DNA of 64,000 nt from Pseudarthrobacter siccitolerans (lineage in GTDB: Bacteria; Actinomycetota; Actinomycetes; Actinomycetales; Micrococcaceae), in contig NZ_CAQI01000044.1 of assembly GCF_001046895.1 (NCBI RefSeq), positions 425,690 through 489,689 of the forward strand, written 5' to 3'. The notes under the pieces were generated by a model. That model saw only the letters and a program-made list of their open reading frames with translations, made no database searches and had not been told where the DNA came from. A program made the translations under genes and the position numbers. Shown piece by piece: positions 35,401-44,975 of this stretch; position 1 is the stretch's first letter; every line of letters starts with the position of its first letter.

Positions 35401-36951
35401 TTAACGCTTCTTGCCCCGCTTCTCCCGGACACGCATGCTGACCTCGATGGGCGTGCCTTCGAAGCCAAACGTTTCCCGCAGCCGGCGGGTGATGAAGCGG
35501 CGGTATCCGGGGTCCAGGAAGCCGGTGGTGAACAGCACGAACTTCGGCGGCCGGCTGGAGGCCTGCGTGCCGAAGAGGATGCGGGGCTGCTTGCCGCCGC
35601 GGACCGGGTGCGGGTGGGCAGCCACAAGCTCGCCCAGGAAGGCGTTCAGGCGGCCGGTGGCAATGCGCTTGTCCCAGCTTTCCAGCGCCACATCCAAGGC
35701 AGGAACCAGGCGGTCTTTGTGCCACCCGGTTTTCGCCGAGATGTTGACCCGGGGAGCCCAGTTCACATGCGCCAGGTCCTGTTCAATTTCACGCTCGAGG
35801 TAGCGCCGGCGTTCGTCGTCGAGCAGGTCCCACTTGTTGAACGCCAGCACCAGGGCGCGGCCCGATTCAATGGCGAGCTGCAGGATCCGGACGTCCTGTT
35901 CGCTGAGGACCTCGTCCACGGCGAGCAGCACGACGGCGACCTCCGCCTTTTCGAGCGCAGACTGCGTCCGCAGGGAGGCATAGAAGTCCGCGCCCTGTGC
36001 CATGTGCTGGCGGCGGCGGATGCCTGCCGTGTCCACGAACCGCCAGGTCCGGCCGCCGAGCTCAATGAATTCGTCCACCGGGTCACGGGTAGTTCCGGCG
36101 GTGTTGTCCACCACCACCCGCTCGGTGCCGGCGAGCTTGTTCAGCAGCGAGGACTTGCCCACGTTGGGGCGGCCGATCAGGGCGACGCGGCGTGGGCCAC
36201 CGGAACGTTCCAGTCCTTCGATGGTGGAGAACTCGGGAAGCACATCCATCACGTGGTCCAGCAGGTCAGCCACGCCCCGGCCGTGCAGGGCCGAGACGGG
36301 GTAGGGCTCGCCGAAGCCGAGACCCCACAGTGCGGCCGAGTCGGCTTCCTGCGCGAAGTCGTCAACCTTGTTGGCCACCATGATGACGGGCTTCTTGCTG
36401 CGGCGCAGCATCTTCATCACGCCTTCGTCGGTGGCGGTGGCGCCCACGGCGGAGTCGACGACGAAGAGGACCGCGTCGGCGAGCTCCACGGCCATTTCGG
36501 CCTGCTCGGCCACCCGGGCGTGGATGCCGCGGGCGTCGTGCTCCCAGCCGCCGGTGTCCACCAGCGTGAAGTTGCGGCCGTTCCAGTGGGCGGAGTACAT
36601 CACACGGTCGCGGGTGACACCGGGGGTGTCTTCCACCACTGCTTCACGGCGGCCCAGGATGCGGTTTACCAGGGTGGACTTGCCCACGTTGGGGCGGCCG
36701 ATGATGGCCAGGACGGGATCCAGCTTGACCGGGCCGTCGTAATCCTCGTCGCCGAATTCCCCGCTGAGGAGCGCGGCGTCGTCCTCGTCGAGGTCGTAGT
36801 CCTCAAGGCCCGCCCGGAGGGACGCCGCACGGAGCTCCGCTTCGTCGTCGTCAATCGCGGCCAGCCGTTCGGCGACCTGGTCGGTGCCGGTGGGGGTGTA
36901 TTCGTCGTCGCCGGCGCCTGGGTGGCCGGAGGTCTGGGTGGTGTCGCTCAT
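35401..36951 (-). CDS. der: Der (EngA), ribosome-assembly GTPase
   Basis: Essential double GTPase for 50S assembly. Both G domains are complete: the first with [25 protein letters not shown] and VANKVD; the second with [32 protein letters not shown] and [10 protein letters not shown]-terminal KH-like domain follows. About 60 acidic residues precede G1, as is usual in actinobacteria. I chose ATG 36951 (MSDTTQTSG) because AAGGA lies seven bases upstream, inside the plsC stop region; an ATG 21 bases earlier is possible. The gene closes the cmk-plsC-der run. Confidence 0.95.
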   Translation of the reverse strand: MSDTTQTSGHPGAGDDEYTPTGTDQVAERLAAIDDDEAELRAASLRAGLEDYDLDEDDAALLSGEFGDEDYDGPVKLDPVLAIIGRPNVGKSTLVNRILGRREAVVEDTPGVTRDRVMYSAHWNGRNFTLVDTGGWEHDARGIHARVAEQAEMAVELADAVLFVVDSAVGATATDEGVMKMLRRSKKPVIMVANKVDDFAQEADSAALWGLGFGEPYPVSALHGRGVADLLDHVMDVLPEFSTIEGLERSGGPRRVALIGRPNVGKSSLLNKLAGTERVVVDNTAGTTRDPVDEFIELGGRTWRFVDTAGIRRRQHMAQGADFYASLRTQSALEKAEVAVVLLAVDEVLSEQDVRILQLAIESGRALVLAFNKWDLLDDERRRYLEREIEQDLAHVNWAPRVNISAKTGWHKDRLVPALDVALESWDKRIATGRLNAFLGELVAAHPHPVRGGKQPRILFGTQASSRPPKFVLFTTGFLDPGYRRFITRRLRETFGFEGTPIEVSMRVREKRGKKR

Positions 36952-36961
36952 TGCACTGTCC

Positions 36962-37711
36962 TTAGTGGTCATCTGCCGGCGTCCCGGCTACTGCTTGAAG
37001 TCTTTGTGGGTTGGGGCCCGCCGGCAGCGGCTGCCCGGTGAGTTGAATGGAATCCTGCACGTGCCCTGACAGTGCGTCACGGATCTCCTGCGCCGCCCTG
37101 TCCATTGAAGCACGGCCGCTTTCCCCGGCCCTGCGGCCCAGGGTCAGCGCATTTCCGAAGCTGACGTGGAAGCGCCGGCCCGGCCGCGGTACGGAATCAA
37201 GGTGCTCGTTGCCCTTGCGGGTGCCGAGGATCGCAACCGGCACTACCGGGGCTCCGGAGTTCAGTGCCAGCCAGGCAACGCCGCCGTTGATGTCTTCTGC
37301 TGCCCCGCTCCCCCGCGTTCCTTCAGGGAGAATCCCGACGCAACGGCCGGCGTCGAGCACTTTCCTGCAGCGCTGCAGCGCGGCGCGGTCTCCCGACCGC
37401 TCCACCGGGAGCTGCCCCGCTGCAGTGAGGACCCGGCCCAGGAACCCGGTGAACATCTCCTGTTTCACCAGGATGTGCATGGGGCGGGGGGAGGCACCGA
37501 ACATGACCGGGCCATCCAGGAAGCTGATGTGGTTGGCGGCAAAAATCACCGGACCGCCGGTGGGGACGTTGTCCCGTCCGGTGACTGATGTTCGGTAGAC
37601 CAGGTGGTCCAGGGCCCAGCCCACCGGCCTGCTCCAGGCCGTGGTCCAGCCGGACGGGATTTCCGGCCTGCTCCCGCCCGTGGCCGGCTGGTTCCTGGCC
37701 GGCTCAGTCAC
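36962..37711 (-). CDS. PlsC-family acyltransferase, second copy
   Basis: Lysophosphatidate or related acyltransferase. Motifs: NHISFLD (HX4D), [12 protein letters not shown] and LPEGTRGSG. The N-terminal 30 residues are polar. It overlaps cmk by eight bases. The proximity to cmk and der is conserved in many actinobacteria, where it is often annotated only as acyltransferase. Only limited similarity to the copy at 18211-18930. Confidence 0.88.
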   Translation of the reverse strand: MTEPARNQPATGGSRPEIPSGWTTAWSRPVGWALDHLVYRTSVTGRDNVPTGGPVIFAANHISFLDGPVMFGASPRPMHILVKQEMFTGFLGRVLTAAGQLPVERSGDRAALQRCRKVLDAGRCVGILPEGTRGSGAAEDINGGVAWLALNSGAPVVPVAILGTRKGNEHLDSVPRPGRRFHVSFGNALTLGRRAGESGRASMDRAAQEIRDALSGHVQDSIQLTGQPLPAGPNPQRLQAVAGTPADDH

Positions 37712-38417
37712 GGTTCAGGACCTTGGTCACAATCACCAGGGCTGCGGCAACTGTCTGGTCGAAGTCGAGGTCCGAGGAGTCCAGGGTCACCACGCCCGAG
37801 GCAGCCTGGGTGAAGTTGACCACGGTGGAATCCTTGGCATCGCGGTGGGTCACCTGCGCGGCCAGCTGTTCGGCGTTCTGCGTTCCGCCCAGCTGGATGC
37901 CGCGGCGGCGAAGCCGGGCTTCCTCGCTGGCGGTGAGCAGCATCCGAACCTCTGCTCCGGGCGCGACGACGGTCGTGATGTCCCTGCCTTCCACCACCAT
38001 GCGGCGGTGGTGCTTTTCAATCAGGGCCCGCTGCCGCCGGATAAGTTCCGTCCGGGCGCCAAGGGTGGTGGCCACTGCACTGACTGCCGAGGAGATGGCA
38101 GGTTCCCGGATGGCGTCCGTAACGTCCACGCCGTCAACCCGGACGTACTCCTCATTGGGGCTGGTGCTCAGCTCCAGGACCAGGTCGCGGGAGGCCTGCT
38201 CCACGGAAGCGGCGTCCTCCAGGTCAATGCCGTTCGTGACGCAGTGCCAGGTCAGCGCGCGGTACATCGCGCCGGTGTCCAGGTAGGCGAGGCGGAGCCT
38301 GCGGGCCACTTCCTTGCTGACACTGGACTTGCCCGAGCCGGACGGCCCGTCGATGGCAACCACCAGCGGCCTGCCGAGGCGGAGCGCCGGCAGGGTGTCA
38401 AGAAGTTCCTGTGTCAT
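37704..38417 (-). CDS. cmk: Cytidylate kinase
   Basis: Phosphorylates CMP and dCMP. P-loop AIDGPSGSGKSSVSKEVA, the CMP-binding LAYLDTGAMYRALTWHC, and VVEGRDITTVVAP are present. I chose ATG 38417, whose A is the last base of the tyrA stop (TAATG), so it is coupled; an ATG 18 bases earlier is the alternative. It gives 237 residues. Confidence 0.94.
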   Translation of the reverse strand: MTQELLDTLPALRLGRPLVVAIDGPSGSGKSSVSKEVARRLRLAYLDTGAMYRALTWHCVTNGIDLEDAASVEQASRDLVLELSTSPNEEYVRVDGVDVTDAIREPAISSAVSAVATTLGARTELIRRQRALIEKHHRRMVVEGRDITTVVAPGAEVRMLLTASEEARLRRRGIQLGGTQNAEQLAAQVTHRDAKDSTVVNFTQAASGVVTLDSSDLDFDQTVAAALVIVTKVLNRD

Positions 38418-39526
38418 TACTGAAGTACCCGCCATCCGCGGTCGTTTAATGCTTCGATCAGGTGGTCATGCTTATTGGGCAACACTGACAATTCCACCAT
38501 GCCCACGTTCTGGCCGGACGAATGGTCCAGCCGCAAGTCCTCAACGTTTACCCCGATTTCACCGATTTCGGTCAGGAGCTGCGCGATCTGGCCAGGCTTA
38601 TCGTCCACCAGGACGGTGAGCCACGAATACGCCTGCGGTGGCCCGCCGTGCTTGCCCGGAATCCGGGCCTGTCCGGCATTGCCTTCGCTGATCAGCTGCG
38701 CGAGGTCCAGGCGGGCACCCGGCGCCGCGGGCTGTTCCAGCGTTCCGATCAGCCGGTTAAGGTCCTCGCGCACACCGTAAAGGATCTCCACCACCTTCGC
38801 CGCATTGCCGCCCAGGATCTGCACCCAAAGGGTGGGATCGCTGGCAGCAATCCGGGTAACGTCCCGCAAGCCGTTCCCCGCCAGGGACAAGGCGTGCAGC
38901 GGTGTGCCCTGCAGCCGGCTGGCCAACAGCGATGACATCACCTGGGGCAGGTGCGAAACCAGCGCCACGGCCTCATCGTGCTCGTCCGCCGTGAACTGGG
39001 AGACGACGGCGCCCAGGTCGGCAGCCAGCGAGCGGGCCACCTGGAGGGCATCGCCGGACGTCTCGTCAGACGGGCAAACCACCCACGGCATCGACGTGAA
39101 CAGCTCGCCACGGGCAGCAACCGGCCCGGACTTTTCCCGTCCCGCCATGGGATGGGTGCCCACGTAGCGTGACAGGTCGACGCCGCGGCCGCGCAGTGCT
39201 GAGAGGATCCCGGCCTTGACGCTGGCGATGTCCACCACCACCGATTCCGGGTAGTCAGCCAGCGCCTTCGCCACAACATCGGCCGTGACATCCGGCGGGG
39301 CGGCAACAACCACCAGTTGCGGCGCGTCCCCGGCCAGGGCAGCGAGGGGCTGCCCCGCCCCGATGTCCACGGCAACAGCCTGGTTGGTGGGCGACGGATC
39401 GGAGAGGTACACCGGAACCCCGCGGCCCCGCAGGCCAAGCCCGATGCTGGTCCCCAGCAGCCCCGTGCCGAGGACCACCACGGGACCGTCCAGGTGCCCG
39501 CGGCCCTGGCTGTGGAAAGCCGACAT
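38417..39526 (-). CDS. tyrA: Prephenate dehydrogenase with ACT domain
   Basis: Tyrosine pathway enzyme. The Rossmann motif VVLGTGLLGTSIGLGLRGRG is at the N-terminus, the catalytic region YVGTHPMAGREKSGP follows, and an ACT regulatory domain (LTVLVDDKPGQIAQLLTEIG) closes the 369-residue protein. ACT domains in this family sense tyrosine. It begins two bases after the rluB stop and overlaps cmk, so it is expressed with RNA-modification and nucleotide genes rather than with other aromatic genes. Confidence 0.93.
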   Translation of the reverse strand: MSAFHSQGRGHLDGPVVVLGTGLLGTSIGLGLRGRGVPVYLSDPSPTNQAVAVDIGAGQPLAALAGDAPQLVVVAAPPDVTADVVAKALADYPESVVVDIASVKAGILSALRGRGVDLSRYVGTHPMAGREKSGPVAARGELFTSMPWVVCPSDETSGDALQVARSLAADLGAVVSQFTADEHDEAVALVSHLPQVMSSLLASRLQGTPLHALSLAGNGLRDVTRIAASDPTLWVQILGGNAAKVVEILYGVREDLNRLIGTLEQPAAPGARLDLAQLISEGNAGQARIPGKHGGPPQAYSWLTVLVDDKPGQIAQLLTEIGEIGVNVEDLRLDHSSGQNVGMVELSVLPNKHDHLIEALNDRGWRVLQ

Positions 39527-39528
39527 GG

Positions 39529-40737
39529 TCAGAGCCCTACGGATGCCAGCAGGTGGCCGACTTCCTGCTTGCCAAGGTTGCGGATGCTTCCCTGGCGCTG
39601 GTCGCCCAGGCCAATGGGTCCCACCTTCACGCGGACCAGCCGCAGGACCGGGAACCCGACGGCGTCGAACAGGCGGCGCACGATGCGGTTCTTGCCGGAG
39701 TGCAGCACCACCTCGATCAGCACGTGGCCCGGGGTGGAGTCGACCAGCCGGAAGGAATCGACGGAGGCAAAGCCGTCTTCCAGTTCAACACCCTGCTTGA
39801 GCTGGGCGCCGATCCCCTGCGGGAACGGGCCGCGGACCTGGACCAGGTATGTCTTGGGAACCTCGTAGGACGGGTGCGTCAGGCGGTTGGCCAGCTCGCC
39901 GTCATTCGTCAGCAGGAGCAGCCCCTCGGTGGCGACGTCCAGCCGGCCCACGTGGAAGAGCCGCTCGCCGTGCTGGTTCCGCAGGAAGTCGCTGATGCAG
40001 GGCCGGCCCTCAGGATCCTCCATGGTGGAGACGACGCCCTTGGGCTTGTTGAACACCATGTAGACCATGTTCTCGTCCAGCTGGATCCGGATGCCGTCCA
40101 CGTGGATGACGGCGGTTTTCGGATCGACGCGGACGCCGAGCTCGGTGACCACCTGGCCGTCCACTTCCACCCGGCCCTCGGCGATCATCTCTTCGCAGAC
40201 ACGCCGTGATGCCACGCCGGCGGAGGCCATCACCTTTTGCAGGCGCACGCCGTCGGCGTCGTGGAGTTCGGACTGGGGAACGTCACCGCGCGGGCCTTTC
40301 CTGCGTGACGGCTTGCGGATCGGCCCGAGGTTCTGGCCGAAGCGTTCGCTGCCAAAGGCTCGTGAGGCGGCTGCCCCGGGGGCGCCGGTCCGCGGCTTCT
40401 GCTTGGGTGCCCCGGGAGTGCCGGGCACTTTCTTGGCACCGGGCTTGCGCGCGGCAGGTTTCCGGGAAGAAGGCTTGGCAGCCCTTGCTTCCGGGGCTCC
40501 CCCGCCGGTCCGGGCTTCAGGTGCCTGATCCGGATCGATGAAGCGCTCCTCGCGCGGCTTGGGCGCGCGGTGCGGCCGGTCGCTGCCGAACCCGGCGCCG
40601 CGCTTGGCCGAACCGCCGCGGAAACCGCCGGCGGAAGCGCCGCCCTGGGAGGTGCCGCGTCCCGGCGTGTTGTTGTGCCCGGAGCTGTTGCGTCCCGAAC
40701 TGTTACGTGGTGAACCCTGGCGTCCCGCCTGTGTCAT
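39529..40737 (-). CDS. RluB-type 23S rRNA pseudouridine synthase with disordered N-terminus
   Basis: Modifies 23S rRNA. The N-terminal 160 residues are Gly/Arg/Pro/Lys-rich and without fold. Then come an S4 RNA-binding domain (LQKVMASAGVASRRVCEEMI) and the catalytic domain with the aspartate in FHVGRLDVATEGLLLLTND. C-terminal KNRIVRRLFDAVGFPVLRL is typical. The extension makes it about 60 percent longer than the core enzyme (402 residues). It is downstream of scpB with a 114-base gap. Confidence 0.9.
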   Translation of the reverse strand: MTQAGRQGSPRNSSGRNSSGHNNTPGRGTSQGGASAGGFRGGSAKRGAGFGSDRPHRAPKPREERFIDPDQAPEARTGGGAPEARAAKPSSRKPAARKPGAKKVPGTPGAPKQKPRTGAPGAAASRAFGSERFGQNLGPIRKPSRRKGPRGDVPQSELHDADGVRLQKVMASAGVASRRVCEEMIAEGRVEVDGQVVTELGVRVDPKTAVIHVDGIRIQLDENMVYMVFNKPKGVVSTMEDPEGRPCISDFLRNQHGERLFHVGRLDVATEGLLLLTNDGELANRLTHPSYEVPKTYLVQVRGPFPQGIGAQLKQGVELEDGFASVDSFRLVDSTPGHVLIEVVLHSGKNRIVRRLFDAVGFPVLRLVRVKVGPIGLGDQRQGSIRNLGKQEVGHLLASVGL

Positions 40738-40851
40738 GACCCGTCCTTCGATATGTTGACCGGCAAGGTGTCCAAAGACAACCCTAGCCAGCCGTGCAGA
40801 AATAATCTGCCCTTGTAAGTACTCGTGCTGCAGCCAGGGCTGGTTCCCTGC

Positions 40852-41514
40852 CTACGTTGTTTCGGCGTCGTAGAACTCCGCGATCCCGTCCAGCCCCGGG
40901 AGGTGCGGGGACAGCTGCGGCAGCTCGGCCACTGAACTGATGCCCATCCGCTCGAGGAAGTACGACGTGGTCCGGTAGAGGATGGCGCCGGACTCGGGAT
41001 CAGTTCCCGAGTCCTCGATCAGCCCGCGCTGGGCGAGTGTCCGTACGACGGAGTCAACATTGACTCCCCTGATTGCGGACACCCTGGCCCTGGAGACCGG
41101 CTGGCGGTAAGCGATCACCGCGAGCGTTTCCAGGGCGGCCTGGGTGAGCCTGGCCGTCTGCCCCTCCAGCACATATTTGCCCACGATATGGGCGAATTCA
41201 GCACGGGAGTAGATCCGCCAGCCACCGGCGACTTTCCGCAATTCAAAACCCCGGGGGCTGGAGCCGAAACCAGCTGGGCTGGCTGAATCCATATCCGGGG
41301 CGTTAACAGTATAGCCGTTATACTCCCGCTGGAGTTCTGCCAGCAGGGCGCTGACCGCATCAACGGTCAGCTCAAGGCCCGCGGCCAGCTCCTCTTCCGT
41401 GGCGGGCTCATCGATGACCATCAGCACGGCCTCAAGGGCAGCCTTGGCGCCGCCGGGGAGGCTGTTGACGTCCGGCTCCCCCTGGCTTGGCCCTTCTGTT
41501 GGTTGTTGGGTCAC
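40852..41514 (-). CDS. scpB: ScpB, segregation and condensation protein B
   Basis: Kleisin partner of the SMC condensin complex. Two winged-helix domains, the second with AALETLAVIAYRQPVSRARV and the GVNVDSVVRTLAQRGLI helix. GTG start overlaps the scpA stop as GTGA. 220 residues, normal. Confidence 0.93.
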   Translation of the reverse strand: MTQQPTEGPSQGEPDVNSLPGGAKAALEAVLMVIDEPATEEELAAGLELTVDAVSALLAELQREYNGYTVNAPDMDSASPAGFGSSPRGFELRKVAGGWRIYSRAEFAHIVGKYVLEGQTARLTQAALETLAVIAYRQPVSRARVSAIRGVNVDSVVRTLAQRGLIEDSGTDPESGAILYRTTSYFLERMGISSVAELPQLSPHLPGLDGIAEFYDAETT

Positions 41515-42323
41515 AACTGCTCCTCAAATTCCTCGCTCAGGTTCTCCGCGGACCAGACCCCGTTGCCGGCCGTCCAGTGCACGGCCAGGTCCCCCAGCGG
41601 CGAGAGTTGGTCAAACGAGACCGCCTTGTCCCGGAACAGTTCCAGCAGGGCAAGGAACCTGGCCACCACCACCAGGGTGGAGTCGGCGTCGGCGATCAGG
41701 GTCCGGAACGTCAGCGGAGATTCGAGCTGCAGCCGAAGGCCCACGATCTCAGCCTGCTCCTTCACGCTGACCGTGCCGCCGTGAAGGTGGGCCAGGCCTA
41801 CTTCGGTTGGCTGTGGAGCCTTGGGCCGCATGGCTGCTTCGGCCAGGCGGGCAAACTGTTCGGGCGTGTGCTTCCAGACGAGTTCAGGGAGCATTGCAGC
41901 GAAGTGTTCTTCCAGCGCCACCTGCCGGGGGAAGCGCAGGGCCTCCTGGTGCAGGGTTTCGCCGAGGAGGCCGGCCACCTGCTTGAACGCTTTGTACTGG
42001 AGCAGCCGGGCGAAGAGCAGGTCCCTGGCTTCCAGCAGCGCGATGTCCTCGTCGTCGTCCACCTCGCCGGCGGGCAGGAGCCGGGCAGCCTTGAGGTCAA
42101 GGAGCGCTGCCGCGATCACCAGGAATTCGCTGGCCTCATCCAGGGCCCACTCTTCGCCCAGCTTCTGCAGGTTCCGGATGTACTTGATGAACTCGTCAGT
42201 GACGGTGGCGATCGCCACCTCGGTGATGTCCAGCTGGTGTTTGGCAATCAGCCCCAGGAGGAGGTCGAACGGACCCGTGAAGTTGGCCAGCCGCACCTCG
42301 AAGCCGGGCTTGGTTTCGGCCAC
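41511..42323 (-). CDS. scpA: ScpA, segregation and condensation protein A
   Basis: Kleisin subunit linking SMC heads. Starts MAETKPGFEVRLANFTGPFD and has LLGLIAKHQLDITEVAIATV, the signature of the family; the C-terminal winged helix is at the end. It follows parA with a seven-base gap and is coupled to scpB. Confidence 0.94.
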   Translation of the reverse strand: MAETKPGFEVRLANFTGPFDLLLGLIAKHQLDITEVAIATVTDEFIKYIRNLQKLGEEWALDEASEFLVIAAALLDLKAARLLPAGEVDDDEDIALLEARDLLFARLLQYKAFKQVAGLLGETLHQEALRFPRQVALEEHFAAMLPELVWKHTPEQFARLAEAAMRPKAPQPTEVGLAHLHGGTVSVKEQAEIVGLRLQLESPLTFRTLIADADSTLVVVARFLALLELFRDKAVSFDQLSPLGDLAVHWTAGNGVWSAENLSEEFEEQL

Positions 42324-42330
42324 GGCGTGG

Positions 42331-43230
42331 CTAGGGTGCGCCGCCGCGCGAAATCAGTTCCTTGGCCAGCCTGCGGTAAGCGTCGGCCCCCACGTGGGTA
42401 GCGGCGTAGCTCGTGATGGGCTCGGCGGCCACGGTGGCGTCGGCGAACTTGATGGAGCGCTTGATGACGGTTTCGAAGACCTTGTCCCCAAAGGCTTCCA
42501 CCAGGCGGGCTATCACTTCGCGGCTGTGCAGAGTGCGGGCGTCGTACATGGTGGCCAGCACGCCGTCCACCTGCAGGCGGGGGTTCAGCCGGTCCTGGAC
42601 TTTGTCGATGGTTTCCACCAGCAGTGCCACAGCGCGGAGGGCAAAGAACTCGCAGATCAGCGGGATGATCACGCCGTGGGCGGCGGTGAGGGCGTTGACG
42701 GTGAGGAGGCCGAGTGACGGCTGGCAGTCGATGAGGACGACGTCGTATTCGTCTTCGACTTTCTTGAGCGCACGGTCCAGTACCTGCTCGCGCGCCACCT
42801 CATTGACCAGCTGCACTTCGGCTGCCGAGAGATCGATGTTTGCCGGCAGCAGATCGACGTTCTCCACACCGGTCTGGTGGATGGCGTCCCGGATGTTTAC
42901 TTTGCGGTCCATCAGGACGTTGTAGACCGTCAGGTCCAGTTCATGGGGGTTGACGCCCAGGCCAGCGGACAGGGCGCCCTGGGGGTCAAAGTCCACCAGG
43001 AGCACACGGCGGCCGTATTCGGCCAGTGCCGCCGCCAGGTTGATGGTGGAGGTGGTCTTTCCGACGCCGCCTTTTTGGTTAACCATGGCGATGACGCGGG
43101 CCGGACCGTGGGAGGACAGCGGCGCGGGTTCCGGGAACTCGCGGTATGGGCGCCCGGTGGGCCCCATCACCGCGTCTTCCAGGTCGAATTCCGTGCCCTC
43201 CAGAGTTGCTGAACCCTGTTCGCTGCTCAC
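42331..43230 (-). CDS. ParA-family ATPase upstream of scpAB
   Basis: Chromosome-segregation type ATPase. Walker A is MVNQKGGVGKTTSTINLAAA, followed by LLVDFDPQGALSAGLG and VLIDCQPSLGLLTVNAL. About 45 residues precede the ATPase. The start is uncertain: GTG 43230 (VSSEQGSATL) is chosen; GTG 43242 is also possible. No parB is adjacent. It is the normal partner of scpA-scpB in actinobacteria (Rv1708-Rv1710). Between it and dctA lies a break in core gene order. Confidence 0.92.
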   Translation of the reverse strand: MSSEQGSATLEGTEFDLEDAVMGPTGRPYREFPEPAPLSSHGPARVIAMVNQKGGVGKTTSTINLAAALAEYGRRVLLVDFDPQGALSAGLGVNPHELDLTVYNVLMDRKVNIRDAIHQTGVENVDLLPANIDLSAAEVQLVNEVAREQVLDRALKKVEDEYDVVLIDCQPSLGLLTVNALTAAHGVIIPLICEFFALRAVALLVETIDKVQDRLNPRLQVDGVLATMYDARTLHSREVIARLVEAFGDKVFETVIKRSIKFADATVAAEPITSYAATHVGADAYRRLAKELISRGGAP

Positions 43231-43407
43231 GTATCTATCCACACTTTCGATGACGGTGATTTCCTGCCGCTGGATGGCCAGCAACGCTCCTGCTTCTCCC
43301 CAAGGTTACAGCGCCCGACACGGTATTCGAGGCAACTTGACTTTCCCCGGATGTTGAGCCTTTACCCTCTAGCTGAGGTCGAAGGTTGCCCCGCTCGAGC
43401 ACGCAAA

Positions 43408-43440
43408 ACTGCCCCCGCAGCAAGGGGCTGCGGGGGCAGT
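43408..43440 (-). terminator. Terminator of dctA
   Basis: ACTGCCCCCGCAGC pairs perfectly with GCTGCGGGGGCAGT around AAGGG; on the minus strand TTTTGCG follows. It lies 24 bases past the dctA stop. Confidence 0.92.
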
Positions 43441-43464
43441 AGCGGTGGCTGCGGGGGCTGGCGC

Positions 43465-44811
43465 CTAGGCGTTCGCCGGCACCAGCCGTGCCTCGGTTTC
43501 AGCAACTGCGGGCTCCGCGTGGCCGGCAATCATGGTCTGCTCGTCGAAGGGCAGTTCACCGGAGAGCACCTGGTTGACCTGGCCGCCGTCGATCTCCTTG
43601 ACCCACGTGCCAATGAGCACGGTGGCTACGGCGTTGCCGGTGAAGTTGGTCAGGGCGCGGGCCTCGGACATGAACCGGTCGATGCCTACGATCATGCCCA
43701 CGCCGCCCAGCAGCTCGGGCTTGTGGGCCTGCAGGCCGGCAGCGAGCGTGGCAAGGCCGGCGCCGGTGACACCGGCTGCACCCTTGGAGGCAATGATCAT
43801 GAAGATGAGCAGGGAAACCTGTGCGCCCAGGTCCAGCGGCGTGCCCATCGCGTTGGCAACGAACAGGGAAGCCATGGTCAGGTAGATGGCCGTTCCGTCA
43901 AGGTTGAAGGAGTAGCCGGTAGGTACCGTGACGCCCACGACGGGCTTGGAGACACCGAGGTGTTCCATTTTGGCGATCAGGCGGGGCAGGGCAGCTTCGG
44001 AGGAGGACGTGGAGAAGATGAGCAGGTACTCGCGGCCCAGGTACTTCATCAGCTTGAAAATGTTGACGCCCGTGACCACCTTGAGCAGGCCACCCAGGAT
44101 GACCACGATGAACAGTGCGCAGGTGATGTAGAAGGCAGCCATCAGGGTGAACATGCTGACAATGGCCTGGAAGCCGGTAGCTCCCACGACGGCGGCGATG
44201 GCACCGAAGGCGCCCACGGGGGCAAGCCACATGATCATGATCAGGATGCGGAATACGAGGACCTGGGCGTGGCCGATTGCCTTGAGGGTGGGAGCGCCCT
44301 GCGGGCCCATCTTCTGGAGGGCAAACCCTACGAGGATTGCAGCAAAGAGGGTGGGGAGAACGGGAATATCTCCAGGAATGATGCCCAGGAGGAAGGCAAC
44401 GGTGCTGTCTACTTCCGCCTTCTTGTTGGGGTCGTAGGGGGCAAGCTTCAGGCCCTCGCCCGGGTGGATCAAGTTGCCGACCACCAGGCCGATGGCGAGC
44501 GCGAACGTCGACATCAGGACGAAGTAGCCCAGCGCCAGGCCGCCCACCTTGCCTACGGTGGCAGCCTTCGCGATCGAGCCGATGCCCAGGACGATGGTGC
44601 AGAAGATGACAGGAGCGATCATCATCTTGATGAGTTTGATGAAGCCGTCGCCAAGCGGCTTCATGGACTTGCCCACTTCAGGGAACATAAGTCCCACCAA
44701 CGCGCCGAGGATGACGGCAGCGATAACAGCGATGTAGAGGTAGTGCGATTTGTCGATGCCCTTGCGCCGCGTCTTCACGGTGTCAAGCGACTCTCCTCGT
44801 TGAGAAGCCAT
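43465..44811 (-). CDS. dctA: DctA-type C4-dicarboxylate:cation symporter
   Basis: Inner-membrane carrier of the DAACS family for succinate, fumarate, malate or related acids. Hydrophobic segments run throughout; the serine-rich loop FSTSSSEAALPRL, the VPTGYSFNLDGTAIYLT motif and the late GIDRFMSEARALTNFTGNAV are diagnostic. 448 residues from ATG 44811, with AAAGGAG upstream. It is divergent from the two-component system, which probably controls it. A CRP-like site lies between them. Confidence 0.92.
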   Translation of the reverse strand: MASQRGESLDTVKTRRKGIDKSHYLYIAVIAAVILGALVGLMFPEVGKSMKPLGDGFIKLIKMMIAPVIFCTIVLGIGSIAKAATVGKVGGLALGYFVLMSTFALAIGLVVGNLIHPGEGLKLAPYDPNKKAEVDSTVAFLLGIIPGDIPVLPTLFAAILVGFALQKMGPQGAPTLKAIGHAQVLVFRILIMIMWLAPVGAFGAIAAVVGATGFQAIVSMFTLMAAFYITCALFIVVILGGLLKVVTGVNIFKLMKYLGREYLLIFSTSSSEAALPRLIAKMEHLGVSKPVVGVTVPTGYSFNLDGTAIYLTMASLFVANAMGTPLDLGAQVSLLIFMIIASKGAAGVTGAGLATLAAGLQAHKPELLGGVGMIVGIDRFMSEARALTNFTGNAVATVLIGTWVKEIDGGQVNQVLSGELPFDEQTMIAGHAEPAVAETEARLVPANA

Positions 44812-44902
44812 GATGTGTCTCCTTTGGATAATCTGATAGACGCTGCGGCACAATCTCTGGGCTGAACGCGTCCTCCGGTGTGATATCCATCATTGGGCAG
44901 GT

Positions 44903-44918
44903 GGTGACCCAGCTCACC
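44903..44918. promoter_or_regulatory. CRP/GlxR-type operator between dctA and dctS
   Basis: GGTGA-CCCAGC-TCACC is a perfect 5-bp inverted repeat with the six-base spacing of CRP-family sites (consensus TGTGA-N6-TCACA). It lies about 90 bases upstream of dctA and 58 upstream of the sensor kinase start. Confidence 0.55.
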
Positions 44919-44975
44919 GTTGCGTTCATATTGGTCGTGGAGCACATATGTGCGGAAGATGCCTGGGAGGTACAG

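Noticed and set aside
43351..44865. Plus-strand open frame of about 500 codons opposite dctA
   Set aside because: Antisense to a clear transporter gene and running through its terminator; composition (Gly/Glu/His/Asp) is that of a mirrored hydrophobic protein.
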